Positions 15,132 through 24,001 of a DNA stretch of 24,469 nucleotides are shown here, one piece after another. Position 1 is the stretch's first letter. Each line of letters begins with the position of its first letter. Under the pieces are notes generated by a model. It was not told the DNA's origin and ran no database searches. It saw nothing but the letters and a program-made list of their open reading frames with translations. Both the position numbers and the translations under genes were made by a program. The DNA is from CAZISM01 sp964541895 (GTDB lineage Bacteria; Zhuqueibacterota; Zhuqueibacteria; Residuimicrobiales; Residuimicrobiaceae), in assembly GCA_964541895.1 (NCBI GenBank), contig CAZISM010000082.1, positions 1 through 24,469 on the forward strand. Reading direction: 5' to 3'.

Positions 15132-17693
15132 CTATTTGACCAGCATTACTTTTTGCGTACGTGTAAAGCGGTCGTTCTGACAGCGAACCAGATATACACC
15201 GGAGCCAACCTGTTCTCCCTGCTCGTCCAGGCCGTCCCAAAAGATGGCATGTTCACCGGCTGCAACGGTTTGCTCCAGCAGGGTGCGGATTCTCTGTCCA
15301 AGCGTGTTGTGAACCGATACCATAACCTGCCCGGATACGGGAACTTGCAGCCGAAGCCACGTGCCGGCATTAAAGGGATTTGGATAATTCCCTGAAAGCT
15401 CCAGTTCAAGCGGCACCGTATTTATCCCGGCCGCCACAGAGGTTGCCAGCACGGCAGGCAATTCCCGGCCCTTGCTCCGTTGCCGGCCGGCTGCGTCCGC
15501 CAGGTATATATTGGCCCAGTCCGGCCGCTCCGGCACGTCACCAGCTGCGACCGTGGCTTCCCACTCCTGGTCTGTCATTCTTTTAAAATTTTCAGTCACT
15601 TTCTCATAATAGGACAGCAAAGGACCAACATAGGCCATGGCCGCGAACTGGTTGGAAGGGGATTCCACCAGAAACACGCCCAGATTGACCCGGCCAATAC
15701 CTGTATGCAACACGCGCCCCACGATGGTGCCGAATTCGTCGGACGGCTGCGTGTGCACATCGACACACATTATGTTTTGTTCGCCGAAAGCCAGAAAATC
15801 TGTACCGTACAAAAGACCGGGATACCAGCCGGTGTACACCGGACCGGCGTAATCATCCTTTTCATACAACATGGCCTGCAGAAACTCGCACTCTTCAGCG
15901 GAAAACGGTTCGTGAGCCAGCTCTTTTCGCGCCAGGGTTTCCAGGCGACCGGCCACTCGCTCCAGGTTGGAAAAATAGGCCTCCAGTCCATAATAGTTTT
16001 GCCCGCCCAGCATCCGGCGTCCATTCCCAGCCAGGACAGCCAGTTGCCGGAAAAACTCGGGGTACGGTTCGATGTAAGAATGGGGAAACGAACAGGTCCA
16101 CATGCCGGTATAAGACTGCTTGGCATAGAGCACGTTATCGTGACGCAACTGAGTCCAGGAAGCCAATTGGGTGTTCCATTTCTCTTGTTGCCAGGCAGCG
16201 GTTTGTGTGAACAGCGGCGCCGTCGACCGCTCCGGTGGCGCGTGCAGCGTTCGTAACGATTGCACCCAGCTGTTATAAAATGTGGCTTGCCATTCATCGG
16301 TCGTATAGGAATCGACCAGCTGTCGCATGGCGGCCAGTTGGCCGGCATAATGATACTGCTGCAGGGACTCGGACAGCAAAGGCAGGGCATAGTCGTTGCC
16401 GAGACTGAACAGCATATCCAGAGCTTCCGGCATAGGCCGCCAGATCGCTTTGTTCTGATAGACGATGTGCGGATAGACGACCTGAGAAAAAACGTACGAG
16501 TCCACCACATAACGCTGTCCCAGCAGTTTGAAGGCGATGGGTACATCGCCCATGACACCGGTGTCCGGTGCATCCTCTGCAAAAAAGATGGCCAGGATTT
16601 TTTGTTGAAACGCGGGCTCAGAGCACAACGCCTGCTGAAATTGCGCGATCCGGTTCTCTTGCAACAGTTCGGCGCCGTTTTGTATGCCGGTGAGGGTGAG
16701 CAGATGCGCCAGTTCATCCACATCCAGATTATCACATTCGCCGACCAGATACGCAAGCTGTGCGTCCATCGACCGAAGGAGACGGCGGACATTGGCCAGA
16801 TCAATCAGCTGATGCAACAGCACGGCGTCGATGCACATCCGTTTGGTATCCCGCACCCATTCAGGATCGCTGCGGTGGATCGCAGGCGGAACCAGCAGAA
16901 AATCAATGATGCCCAGCCACATCATGGTGCGAAAATATTCCGGCCGCTCGATATAGTTCCCTCTGGGCGTGAATTGACTGAAATCGAGCAGACGCGTCTT
17001 TTCACTGAACAGGGGCATTTCGACCAATTGTTCCGCCCGGATCAGCCGGAAAAGATCATCGGCCACATTCTGCGACACCACGTGCGGCGCCAGATCCGCC
17101 AAAAAACTGTTGTTGCCCGCCTCCTCGATGGGAATCCTTTTCAACCGTAAAGCGGTGGTGATATACAGATCGATATCCTGCAAACAGGCGATCATGGCCG
17201 GATTGTCTTTGTAGCGTGCATACAGCTCGGGAAACGAGTCGTACAGGCGGGACAAGGTGGTATCAAGACTTTTGTCGATCCCCCGCTCTACGGTGGTCAG
17301 GATATTTTTATAAGACCGGTGCAGGGCGTCCAGCATCATATCCGTAGACACGAACAGCGGCAGGTCTTTTTTAAAGATATCCCGGATCGCCAGGTCCACG
17401 CCGTCATAGCCCATCCGTTCCGAAGCCATAAACCGGTTTTGCCGCAGCAGCGCCAATTCATCCGGCGTCAAAGCGTACTTTATCATAACCGAATCGAGAA
17501 AAGCAAATTGGCTGATGGCGAAACCATCGCCGCTCAGCTTGAACGGCGGTACGGCTATCGGGTATCGGGATTGCAGATCAGCGGCGGTCAGATGCTGATT
17601 TTGCCTGGACCACTCCAGATAGCGATCCAGCGACACCGTTGCTTGAGCCCATAACCAGATGGGTGTAAGAAGTAACCATAGGTACTTTTTCAT
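15132..17693 (-). CDS. Secreted DUF3160 protein with T9SS sorting tail
   Basis: The frame is open from 17777, but the start is the ATG at 17693, with GGAGGGG just upstream and a signal peptide directly after it (MKKYLWLLLTPIWLWAQA). That gives 853 residues. The segment LPLFVSTDMMLDALHRSYKN (about 106-125), the helical body that follows and the YPGLLYG/GEQNIMCVDVHTQP region are in the style of DUF3160, a family of large exported proteins without a known activity. From about residue 762 a type A sorting domain follows (GNYPNPFNAGT, VHNTLGQRI, GSGVYLVRCQ), so SprA-dependent export is expected. Cleavage after WLWA would leave glutamine at position +1. It lies between the GHL10 hydrolase and the esterase, all in one direction, and is probably co-expressed with the esterase (ten-base gap). 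No disruption is seen. Confidence 0.9.
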   Translation of the reverse strand: MKKYLWLLLTPIWLWAQATVSLDRYLEWSRQNQHLTAADLQSRYPIAVPPFKLSGDGFAISQFAFLDSVMIKYALTPDELALLRQNRFMASERMGYDGVDLAIRDIFKKDLPLFVSTDMMLDALHRSYKNILTTVERGIDKSLDTTLSRLYDSFPELYARYKDNPAMIACLQDIDLYITTALRLKRIPIEEAGNNSFLADLAPHVVSQNVADDLFRLIRAEQLVEMPLFSEKTRLLDFSQFTPRGNYIERPEYFRTMMWLGIIDFLLVPPAIHRSDPEWVRDTKRMCIDAVLLHQLIDLANVRRLLRSMDAQLAYLVGECDNLDVDELAHLLTLTGIQNGAELLQENRIAQFQQALCSEPAFQQKILAIFFAEDAPDTGVMGDVPIAFKLLGQRYVVDSYVFSQVVYPHIVYQNKAIWRPMPEALDMLFSLGNDYALPLLSESLQQYHYAGQLAAMRQLVDSYTTDEWQATFYNSWVQSLRTLHAPPERSTAPLFTQTAAWQQEKWNTQLASWTQLRHDNVLYAKQSYTGMWTCSFPHSYIEPYPEFFRQLAVLAGNGRRMLGGQNYYGLEAYFSNLERVAGRLETLARKELAHEPFSAEECEFLQAMLYEKDDYAGPVYTGWYPGLLYGTDFLAFGEQNIMCVDVHTQPSDEFGTIVGRVLHTGIGRVNLGVFLVESPSNQFAAMAYVGPLLSYYEKVTENFKRMTDQEWEATVAAGDVPERPDWANIYLADAAGRQRSKGRELPAVLATSVAAGINTVPLELELSGNYPNPFNAGTWLRLQVPVSGQVMVSVHNTLGQRIRTLLEQTVAAGEHAIFWDGLDEQGEQVGSGVYLVRCQNDRFTRTQKVMLVK

Positions 17694-17695
17694 AT

Positions 17696-17702
17696 CCCCT
17701 CC
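17696..17702 (-). promoter_or_regulatory. Ribosome binding site fixing the DUF3160 start at 17693
   Basis: GGAGGGG on the minus strand precedes the ATG at 17693 with a short spacer. The ATG at 17777 has no comparable site and would put 28 extra residues before the signal peptide. Confidence 0.6.
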
Positions 17703-17723
17703 AAAGATAATGGCCGAACAGGT

Positions 17724-17747
17724 TTTTTGCCGGGACAGCTGCAAAAA
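17724..17747. other. Perfect 7-bp inverted repeat between the GHL10 and DUF3160 genes
   Basis: TTTTTGC (17724-17730) and GCAAAAA (17741-17747) flank a ten-base loop in the 108-base gap. It could be an operator or a weak hairpin affecting read-through from the GHL10 gene. The stem is A/T-rich apart from two pairs, so it is not a good intrinsic terminator. Confidence 0.25.
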
Positions 17748-17801
17748 TGAAATATAAACCGCACGGGCGATTTCCATACCATCCTGCTGTCCAAGAGATC
17801 C

Positions 17802-20153
17802 CTATTTCATAAACGTCATCCGCCGAATCAGCTCGCCGCTGTCAAAGCGTAAACGGCAGATATAGACACCAGATGAAAGGCGCGACGCGTCAAAGGTGCA
17901 GGTGTGTATTCCGGCGGGCAGCGAACCCTCCAGCAATACCTGAACGCGCCGGCCAAGCCGGTCATACACTTCCAGACGTATCCGGCTTTGCGCGGTCAAT
18001 TCAAAGGGAATGGTGGTGACAGCGTTGAACGGATTGGGATAGTTCTGCAGCAGCCGGTAGCGCAGCGGCATCGTGCTGGCGTCCGCCACCAGGGTCGCCT
18101 CGCCGGTTTTAAAGCGCCAGATGATGGACCAGCCGCTGTCGCCGAATTCATTACGGCTGCGCACGCGCCAGAAATAAATGCGCAAGGGCTCGAGACCCAG
18201 GTTCACCAGCACCGTATCCCCGGCCATCGTGGTGTCCGCCACCATGGCGGTGCGGTCAAAATTCAGCGAACGGCTGACTTGCACCTGGTACAGGAGCGAG
18301 TCGGTTTGGGCTCGCCACACCAGACCGACCGGCAGCTCCACCTGCGTGGCGTTGTTGGCCGGGAAAGCCAGCAACGGCGCAGCCGGCACACTGGTACGGA
18401 AAACGCGCGTTTCGGAAAAATCACTGCGTCCGGCCGGATTTAGCGCCTGAACCCGCCAGTAATAATTGGTAGAGCCCGAAAGATTATTCACTAATCGAGT
18501 CGTATCGGTCAGGGTTAGATTCACCAGCATGGCACGGGTAAAGGTGGAATCGGTGGAAACCTGCAAGTTGTATTGCGCCGCGACGGCGCTCTGCTGCCAG
18601 CTCAGCGCTACGGCACTTGCCAGTCCAGGCTGAAAATTGAACGGTTTGGCCAATTGTGGCACCGCGGGCGGTGTGATCATCACCACCGACGAAGCCATGC
18701 TCTCGTTGCTGTTATCATCCAGGGCAGTGCCCACAAAATAGCAGGTCCCGGTTTGCAGCGCAGGCTTGGGCTGCATATGTGTCAAACCTGTGATCACCAA
18801 CAGCCTGGAGGGATCCTCCAGATCACTTTTATCGGCCGGCGGATGCGGCAAACGATAGATCGCATAGCGCCGCGCCGTATCACCGTCCCCCGCAACGAGC
18901 GGCGGATCCCAGGCCAGGGACATAACGCCATCCGGCCCTCGTTCATAACGCAATTGCCGCGGCTCGGACGGCGGCATTGCGTCTTTCCAGGCCATGACCG
19001 GTGCCAGTGCCGGATGGCGATATAAATTGGTCTTTAAACTATCCGTAAATCCCAGCACGTTATCCTGCAACATGCTGGCGCGAAAGAACACCTCGCCGCC
19101 GACGTTGGCATGGGCTCGATTGAGGCGGATTTGATTCGGCATCTCCCGACTGGTCCAGGAAGAGATGCGGTAAGCGGCATTGCCGGTGTATAGGTGCCGA
19201 CCATCGAGTTTCGATGCCCACCAGGACATGAGGCTGCTGTAATCTTGCGGCCCTCCGATCTTCCAGTACAGCTGCGGCGTCAGGTAATCGATCCATTTCT
19301 GCTCCAGCCAGGTTACGGCATCACAATAAATTTCATCATAGGCGGAGAGGCCGACAATGCCGCCGGGGACGCCGTTTTTCCAGATGCCGAACGGACTCAT
19401 GCCGAATTTCACCTCGGGCTTGACGACCTGCAGAGTGTCGTGCAGGCCCTTGATGAGTTGGTGCACATTGTCCCGGCGCCAATCCCTGATATTCATAATA
19501 CCACGGCTGTATTGTTGAAACGTTTTTTGATCCTCATTCGTTATCCCGTTTGGCGGGTAGGGATAAAAATAGTCGTCGAAGTGGATGCCATCGACATCAT
19601 AGCGCCGAACCACATCCAGGATCACCTGTGTTACGTACTCCCGGACCATGGGCAAGCCGGGATCAAGAAAACGGAACGTGCCGATAGTGATCAGCCAATC
19701 CGGATGTTGCATAGCCACATGCTTGTTGGACAGAGAATAGGCACCCACCTGCCGTACGGCGCGATAGGGATTGAACCAGGCGTGCAGCTCCATGCCGCGT
19801 TTGTGGGTCTCTGCAATCGCAAACTGCAAAGGATCGTAATAGGGCGACGGCGCCATGCCCTGGCGGCCGGTGAGATAATAGGACCATGGTTCGAACGGGG
19901 AGTCATATAAGGCATCGCACTCGGGGCGTATCTGAAAAATCACCGCATTGATGCCACAGGATTGCAAATCATCCAGCAGGGAACCGAGCTCGGCTCGCTG
20001 CACTTCCGGCGAAGCGCCGGCCGATCTGGGCCAATCCAGGTTGGCGACAGTAGCGATCCAGGCGCCGCGAAATTCCCTTTTGGGCGGCTGGTCAAGGGCA
20101 GACAAAGGATGAGAGGCGAGAACGCACAACAGGAACAGAATCCGAATCCGCAT
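17802..20153 (-). CDS. Secreted GHL10/DUF187-family glycoside hydrolase with Fn3-like domains and T9SS tail
   Basis: This 783-residue protein begins with a signal peptide (RIRILFLLCVLASHPLSA). Residues about 25-345 form the GHL10 (PF02638) barrel: REFRGAWIATVANLDWPRS, GINAVIFQIRPECDALY, GMELHAWFNPYRA, and the acidic strand DVDGIHFDDYFYPYP (about residues 185-199), then VKFGMSPFGIW and DYLTPQLYWKIG. The family is related to YngK and to E. coli DigH (YddW), which acts on peptidoglycan glycan strands; the substrate of this one is unknown. Three Fn3-like units follow (about 395-500, 500-590 and 590-690), two with a matching Y-V-S-F-R core. The C-terminal 83 residues are a type A sorting domain (QNYPNPFNAVT, LEVYDRLGRRV, SSGVYICRL). 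AAGGGAG lies eight bases before the ATG. It is the first of three co-oriented cargo genes. Confidence 0.94.
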   Translation of the reverse strand: MRIRILFLLCVLASHPLSALDQPPKREFRGAWIATVANLDWPRSAGASPEVQRAELGSLLDDLQSCGINAVIFQIRPECDALYDSPFEPWSYYLTGRQGMAPSPYYDPLQFAIAETHKRGMELHAWFNPYRAVRQVGAYSLSNKHVAMQHPDWLITIGTFRFLDPGLPMVREYVTQVILDVVRRYDVDGIHFDDYFYPYPPNGITNEDQKTFQQYSRGIMNIRDWRRDNVHQLIKGLHDTLQVVKPEVKFGMSPFGIWKNGVPGGIVGLSAYDEIYCDAVTWLEQKWIDYLTPQLYWKIGGPQDYSSLMSWWASKLDGRHLYTGNAAYRISSWTSREMPNQIRLNRAHANVGGEVFFRASMLQDNVLGFTDSLKTNLYRHPALAPVMAWKDAMPPSEPRQLRYERGPDGVMSLAWDPPLVAGDGDTARRYAIYRLPHPPADKSDLEDPSRLLVITGLTHMQPKPALQTGTCYFVGTALDDNSNESMASSVVMITPPAVPQLAKPFNFQPGLASAVALSWQQSAVAAQYNLQVSTDSTFTRAMLVNLTLTDTTRLVNNLSGSTNYYWRVQALNPAGRSDFSETRVFRTSVPAAPLLAFPANNATQVELPVGLVWRAQTDSLLYQVQVSRSLNFDRTAMVADTTMAGDTVLVNLGLEPLRIYFWRVRSRNEFGDSGWSIIWRFKTGEATLVADASTMPLRYRLLQNYPNPFNAVTTIPFELTAQSRIRLEVYDRLGRRVQVLLEGSLPAGIHTCTFDASRLSSGVYICRLRFDSGELIRRMTFMK

Positions 20154-20324
20154 GCCATAACTCCCTTTTGCAAAGTCAGGTACCAGGTTAACTTAGCAAT
20201 AAGGCGGTTAAGGTGCAAGGGATTTACGAAACAGCTGTGAGCAGCATACCTCGGTTTTGCAGGCTTTGAATTCGGCCGTCGCTGCGCGACGAAATTTGAT
20301 TCTGTTTTTATTCCAGGCACACCG
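20154..20324. other. Intergenic region between the sensor-phosphatase and GHL10 genes
   Basis: These 171 bases hold the ribosome binding site of the GHL10 gene and a small hairpin near 20277-20291. I see no gene and no convincing promoter, although the length leaves room for one. Confidence 0.5.
20277..20291 (-). terminator. Weak hairpin after the sensor-phosphatase gene
   Basis: CGTCGC and GCGACG flank a three-base loop about 34 bases past the stop codon at 20325. No U-rich run follows, so intrinsic termination is doubtful. Confidence 0.2.
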
Positions 20325-23300
20325 CTAGGCCATCGGCTGCTTTTTGATCACTACAAAGGTGACGTCATCGTTCAAGTCGCGGCCGTTGCGCCACTCCAGC
20401 ACCAGCCCGCGCAGGCGCGTGACGATTTCATCGGCCGCTAGATGACCGACCTCTGTAAAAGCCCGGCGAATGCGCGGATAATCAAAAATCTCATTCTGGT
20501 CATTAAAAATTTCCGCCAGACCGTCGCTCAACAGCAGCAGCGTGTCGCCGTCCGCCAGCGTCCGGGAACAATTCTGATAGGGGAAATCGGGAAAAGCGCC
20601 CAGGGGCATGCCTTTCAGCAACACCTCCTCCACCTGCCGCGTGGCGATGCGAAAAATATACACCGGCGGCATGCCGGCGGATGAGACCCAGAGATCGTTC
20701 TCCTTGATCCGGAGCAGCGCCAGCGCCATGTAGAGATTGCCCAGATGCATTTGCCGGATGGTATGGGTGCAGATCTGAAAAAAATCTCGAGAATGGCCGT
20801 TGCCGCCATAGGCCGTGAACAGCCCTTTCAGCACCGACACCATGGTGCCCGCCTTCAGGCCGTGGCCGGTGGCGTCGCCGATGACCACGGTGAGCGTGCC
20901 GTCCGGCTGCACGCTGAAATCGTAAAAATCGCCGCCCACTTCGGTGGCGGTTTCCATATGCACCGCAATCTCCAGGCCGGCCACCTGCGGCAGCCGCGAT
21001 GGCAGCATGGACAGCTGCAGACGGCGCGCCTCCTCCAGCTCATGCGACTGGCGCTCGTTCTCCGCCTGGATGGCGCGCGCCTGCGCCTCTGCGGCACTGG
21101 CGCGCAACTCCGCGTTCACAACATGCGCCTTTTCCTGTTCCCGTTTCACCACACGCGCATGCTGCCATGTAAACGCAGCAAAGACAGCAGCGACAAACAG
21201 AAGGCCAAAGCCGGCATAGGCCCAGCCGGTTTTATACCACGGCGGCCGGATCATCACCCGGATGGTGGCGCCCGTTTTGTTCCATTTGCCGTCGCTGTTG
21301 CTGGCGATGACCTGAAACGTGTATCGGCCCGGATGCAGATTGGTGTAGGTGGCGGTCCGTTGCCGTCCGGCCATACGCCATTTCTCGTCATAGTTTTCCA
21401 GCCTAAAGGCGTAACGGTTCTCCTGCGGCCGGTTATAGTGCAAGGCGACAAATTCAAACGTAACATCGTTCTGTTTGTGGGAGAGCGCGATTTCAGGCAA
21501 GGCGGATATATGCTGCCGGAGCGGCGAGCCGGGTCCAATGCGGACCGCCTCGTTGAACAGCTGCAGGCCGGTGATGACCACACGCGGCGCATGGGGGTTG
21601 TCGCGCACCCGGTCAGGGAAAAAAGCGTTAAAGCCGTTGATGCCGCCAAAAAACAGCTCGCCCTGCCGGCTTTTATAGCAGGCCTGGCCGTTGAACTCTT
21701 TGCTCTGCAGCCCGTGGAACACGTCATAGTTGGTAAACGTGTTGTGGCGCGGATCGTACCTGGCAAGGCCGCGGTTGCTGCTGCACCAGATATGGCCCTG
21801 CTCGTCGCCCAATACACCATAGATCACGTTATCGGCCAATTCACTATTGCTGTCGGTAAAATGGCTGAACTGCCCGCTTTGCGGATCGAACCGGTTGAGG
21901 CCGCCGCCAAAGGTGCCGATCCAGATGATGCCGTCGCGGTCGATATACAGCGACTGCAGAAAATTGCTGCTGATGCTGCGGGTATCCTGCAGGTTGTTGC
22001 GATAATGGGTAAAGGTGTTGGTCTCCGGATTATACTTTTCCAGGCCGCCGCCAAAAGTACCGAGCCAGAGTGTCCCGGCCTGGTCCTCAGCGATGGCTCG
22101 CACCGAATTGTTGCTCAGGCTGCCCGGATCGCGGTCATCGTGCTGAATGCGGACGAAACGCTGCCGCTGTGCATCGAACCGATCAAGGCCGCCGAAATCG
22201 GTGCCGATCCAGAAACGGCCCTTGCGGTCCTGATACATCACCCTGACAAAATCATCACTCAGGCTCGAATCATCGCCGGAATCGTGGCGATATCTTGTAA
22301 ACGTTTCATTAAAGTCATCAAAGCGGTTCAGGCCGCCGCCATAGGTCCCCACCCAGAGCGTTCCCTGTTGATCCTGATACAAGGCCCAGATGTTGTCGTT
22401 GCTCAGGCTGCTCTCATCCTGCTCGGTGAAACGGAAATGGGTGACTTTTTGCCGGAGACGATCATAGCGGTTCAAGCCGGTTTGCGAGCATCCCACCCAG
22501 AGCCGGCCCTGACGGTCCTGACAGAGAGCACGCACCAGTCCGGAGCTCAAGCTGTTTTCATCTCCCGGTTCTGAGCGATAGAGATTGAATTTGCGGCTGA
22601 AATACTCGGTCTTGTTGATGCCGCCGGTGTTGTTTCCCAACCACATTACTCCCGTGGAATCCTCATAGCCGCAGAGGATTTGATCGTTGCTCAACGTGCC
22701 CGGATCAGCCGGATCGTGCGCATAATGTTCAAACCGCCCTGTGCTCCGATCAAAGGCGTAGAATCCATCAGCGGCATGGGTGGCCAGCAGCAGCAGGCCG
22801 GTTTGATTTTCCACAATGGTGCGGATGCTGTTTTGCGGCGCCGACGGCTGCTCCGGTCTGGGTAGATAGCAGCGGAAGGTGTTGCTGCCTTTATCCCATC
22901 GCTGCAAGCCCAGGCGCGTGGCGACCCAGAGGACACCCTCCCGGTCGGTGAAGGTGGCATAGACGCAGCGGCTGGCCAGGCCGCGGCGAGCTTGTGGCTG
23001 ATAGGTAAAAGTGCGTACCGCGCCGGTTTTTGTGTTCAGTCCGTAAAGACCGCGACTGGCGCCCGGGGCACCGGCAACACCTGAGGAGATATAGAGCATG
23101 CCGGTATCAGAGGGCGCTTCATATAGATGAGTGACCTGACGCCAGCCCTCTTGGGGCGCGGGATAAGGCACAAAATCATCGCGAACAGCATCATAGTAGT
23201 TCAGCCCACGAACCGTGCCCAGCCACAGGGTGCCGTTCGCCTGTTGAAACACGGATCGGATAGCCGGACTGTCCAATCCGCCCGGATGCGGTCGATAGCG

Positions 23301-23834
23301 TACAAAGGCATTGCGGCCGCGGTCGAATCGTTCGACACCACCGGCCTGGGTAAAAACCCAAATGCGGTCGTTGCGGTCGTGGTAGACAAACGCGACGAAA
23401 TCGTTGCCGATGGTGAAGGGATCGTCCTGAACTGAAAAATAGTGGGTAAATGTTTCGCTGCGCCAGTCGAATCGATTCAGGCCGCCGCCGTTGGTGGCCA
23501 CCCAGAGATATCCAGAATCATCTTCACAGACGTTGCGGATATTGTTATGGGAGATGGAGGTGGAATCAAAGGGAAGATTTTTAAATACGGTGAACTGATA
23601 ACCATCGTAGCGATTCAGCCCCGACTCGGTGCAAAACCACATAAATCCCCGGCTGTCCTTCATCATGGAAAAAACAGAACTTTGCGACAGACCCTCATCC
23701 AGGGAATAGCGCTCGAATTCCAGATGCGTGCACCAGGCAGGGGGTGTCGGCAGGCACAAGACAAGGATCAGGAACAGCACGCCCGCGCCGCAGCCGGCCG
23801 GCACGCGAGGCGATGAATCGTTATAGAAAAACAT
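20325..23834 (-). CDS. Membrane sensor: two-component-type propeller, Y_Y_Y domain, SpoIIE/PP2C phosphatase
   Basis: The start at 23834 (MFFYNDSS) is chosen over 23870 because AAGGA lies four bases upstream; it gives 1169 residues. After a signal/anchor segment (GVLFLILVLCLPTPPAWC), residues about 30-735 contain roughly fourteen Reg_prop blades of the form 'D--G-LW-GT-GGGLNRFD', enough for two seven-bladed propellers, presumably periplasmic. A Y_Y_Y domain (about 770-865; NRYAFRLENYDEKWR, NLHPGRYTFQV) is followed by one membrane segment (about 870-890), a glutamate/alanine-rich coiled coil (about 892-940) and a SpoIIE-type PP2C phosphatase (about 945-1169). Its metal-binding residues are present: GGDFYD (Asp969), GDATGHG (Asp987), LLLLSDGL and NDDVTF (Asp1156, Asp1157). 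It would sense an external ligand and dephosphorylate a cytoplasmic partner, probably an anti-sigma antagonist. No such partner is in the window. Confidence 0.94.
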   Translation of the reverse strand: MFFYNDSSPRVPAGCGAGVLFLILVLCLPTPPAWCTHLEFERYSLDEGLSQSSVFSMMKDSRGFMWFCTESGLNRYDGYQFTVFKNLPFDSTSISHNNIRNVCEDDSGYLWVATNGGGLNRFDWRSETFTHYFSVQDDPFTIGNDFVAFVYHDRNDRIWVFTQAGGVERFDRGRNAFVRYRPHPGGLDSPAIRSVFQQANGTLWLGTVRGLNYYDAVRDDFVPYPAPQEGWRQVTHLYEAPSDTGMLYISSGVAGAPGASRGLYGLNTKTGAVRTFTYQPQARRGLASRCVYATFTDREGVLWVATRLGLQRWDKGSNTFRCYLPRPEQPSAPQNSIRTIVENQTGLLLLATHAADGFYAFDRSTGRFEHYAHDPADPGTLSNDQILCGYEDSTGVMWLGNNTGGINKTEYFSRKFNLYRSEPGDENSLSSGLVRALCQDRQGRLWVGCSQTGLNRYDRLRQKVTHFRFTEQDESSLSNDNIWALYQDQQGTLWVGTYGGGLNRFDDFNETFTRYRHDSGDDSSLSDDFVRVMYQDRKGRFWIGTDFGGLDRFDAQRQRFVRIQHDDRDPGSLSNNSVRAIAEDQAGTLWLGTFGGGLEKYNPETNTFTHYRNNLQDTRSISSNFLQSLYIDRDGIIWIGTFGGGLNRFDPQSGQFSHFTDSNSELADNVIYGVLGDEQGHIWCSSNRGLARYDPRHNTFTNYDVFHGLQSKEFNGQACYKSRQGELFFGGINGFNAFFPDRVRDNPHAPRVVITGLQLFNEAVRIGPGSPLRQHISALPEIALSHKQNDVTFEFVALHYNRPQENRYAFRLENYDEKWRMAGRQRTATYTNLHPGRYTFQVIASNSDGKWNKTGATIRVMIRPPWYKTGWAYAGFGLLFVAAVFAAFTWQHARVVKREQEKAHVVNAELRASAAEAQARAIQAENERQSHELEEARRLQLSMLPSRLPQVAGLEIAVHMETATEVGGDFYDFSVQPDGTLTVVIGDATGHGLKAGTMVSVLKGLFTAYGGNGHSRDFFQICTHTIRQMHLGNLYMALALLRIKENDLWVSSAGMPPVYIFRIATRQVEEVLLKGMPLGAFPDFPYQNCSRTLADGDTLLLLSDGLAEIFNDQNEIFDYPRIRRAFTEVGHLAADEIVTRLRGLVLEWRNGRDLNDDVTFVVIKKQPMA

Positions 23835-23838
23835 GGTG

Positions 23839-23843
23839 TCCTT
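23839..23843 (-). promoter_or_regulatory. Ribosome binding site fixing the sensor start at 23834
   Basis: AAGGA on the minus strand ends four bases before the ATG at 23834, which favours this start over the one at 23870. Confidence 0.5.
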
Positions 23844-23886
23844 TCCGCCGCCTGACGCGGCAGACCGCATAGATTTACACCTGTTC

Positions 23887-23927
23887 GTTCCTGCCTGCCG
23901 GCCGCAATCGGCCGGCAGGAGCGGAAC
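23887..23927 (-). terminator. GC-rich hairpin after the right-edge cargo gene
   Basis: A perfect 10-bp stem (CCTGCCGGCC at 23894-23903 with GGCCGGCAGG at 23910-23919, six-base loop) is extended after a small internal loop by GTTCC/GGAAC (23887-23891 with 23923-23927). It lies about 75 bases past the stop codon at 24002 and before the sensor gene. No U-run follows on the minus strand, so it may act as a mRNA-stabilising or Rho-assisted end rather than a classical terminator. Confidence 0.5.
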
Positions 23928-24001
23928 GTCTCACCATGTAAATACGATACCCGGCTGAACGAGTTACACCCGCCAGCCATTTTGCGCCTGTCTCCGTGAC
24001 G

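Noticed and set aside
15770..16804. 344-codon minus-strand frame within the DUF3160 gene
   Set aside because: It is an alternative frame of the same strand, rich in W, C, S and R, with no start signal; the DUF3160 frame is uninterrupted.
20745..22574. 609-codon plus-strand open frame antisense to the sensor-phosphatase
   Set aside because: It overlaps the propeller and phosphatase coding region. Its periodic pattern mirrors the blade repeats on the other strand, and there is no ribosome binding site or domain.
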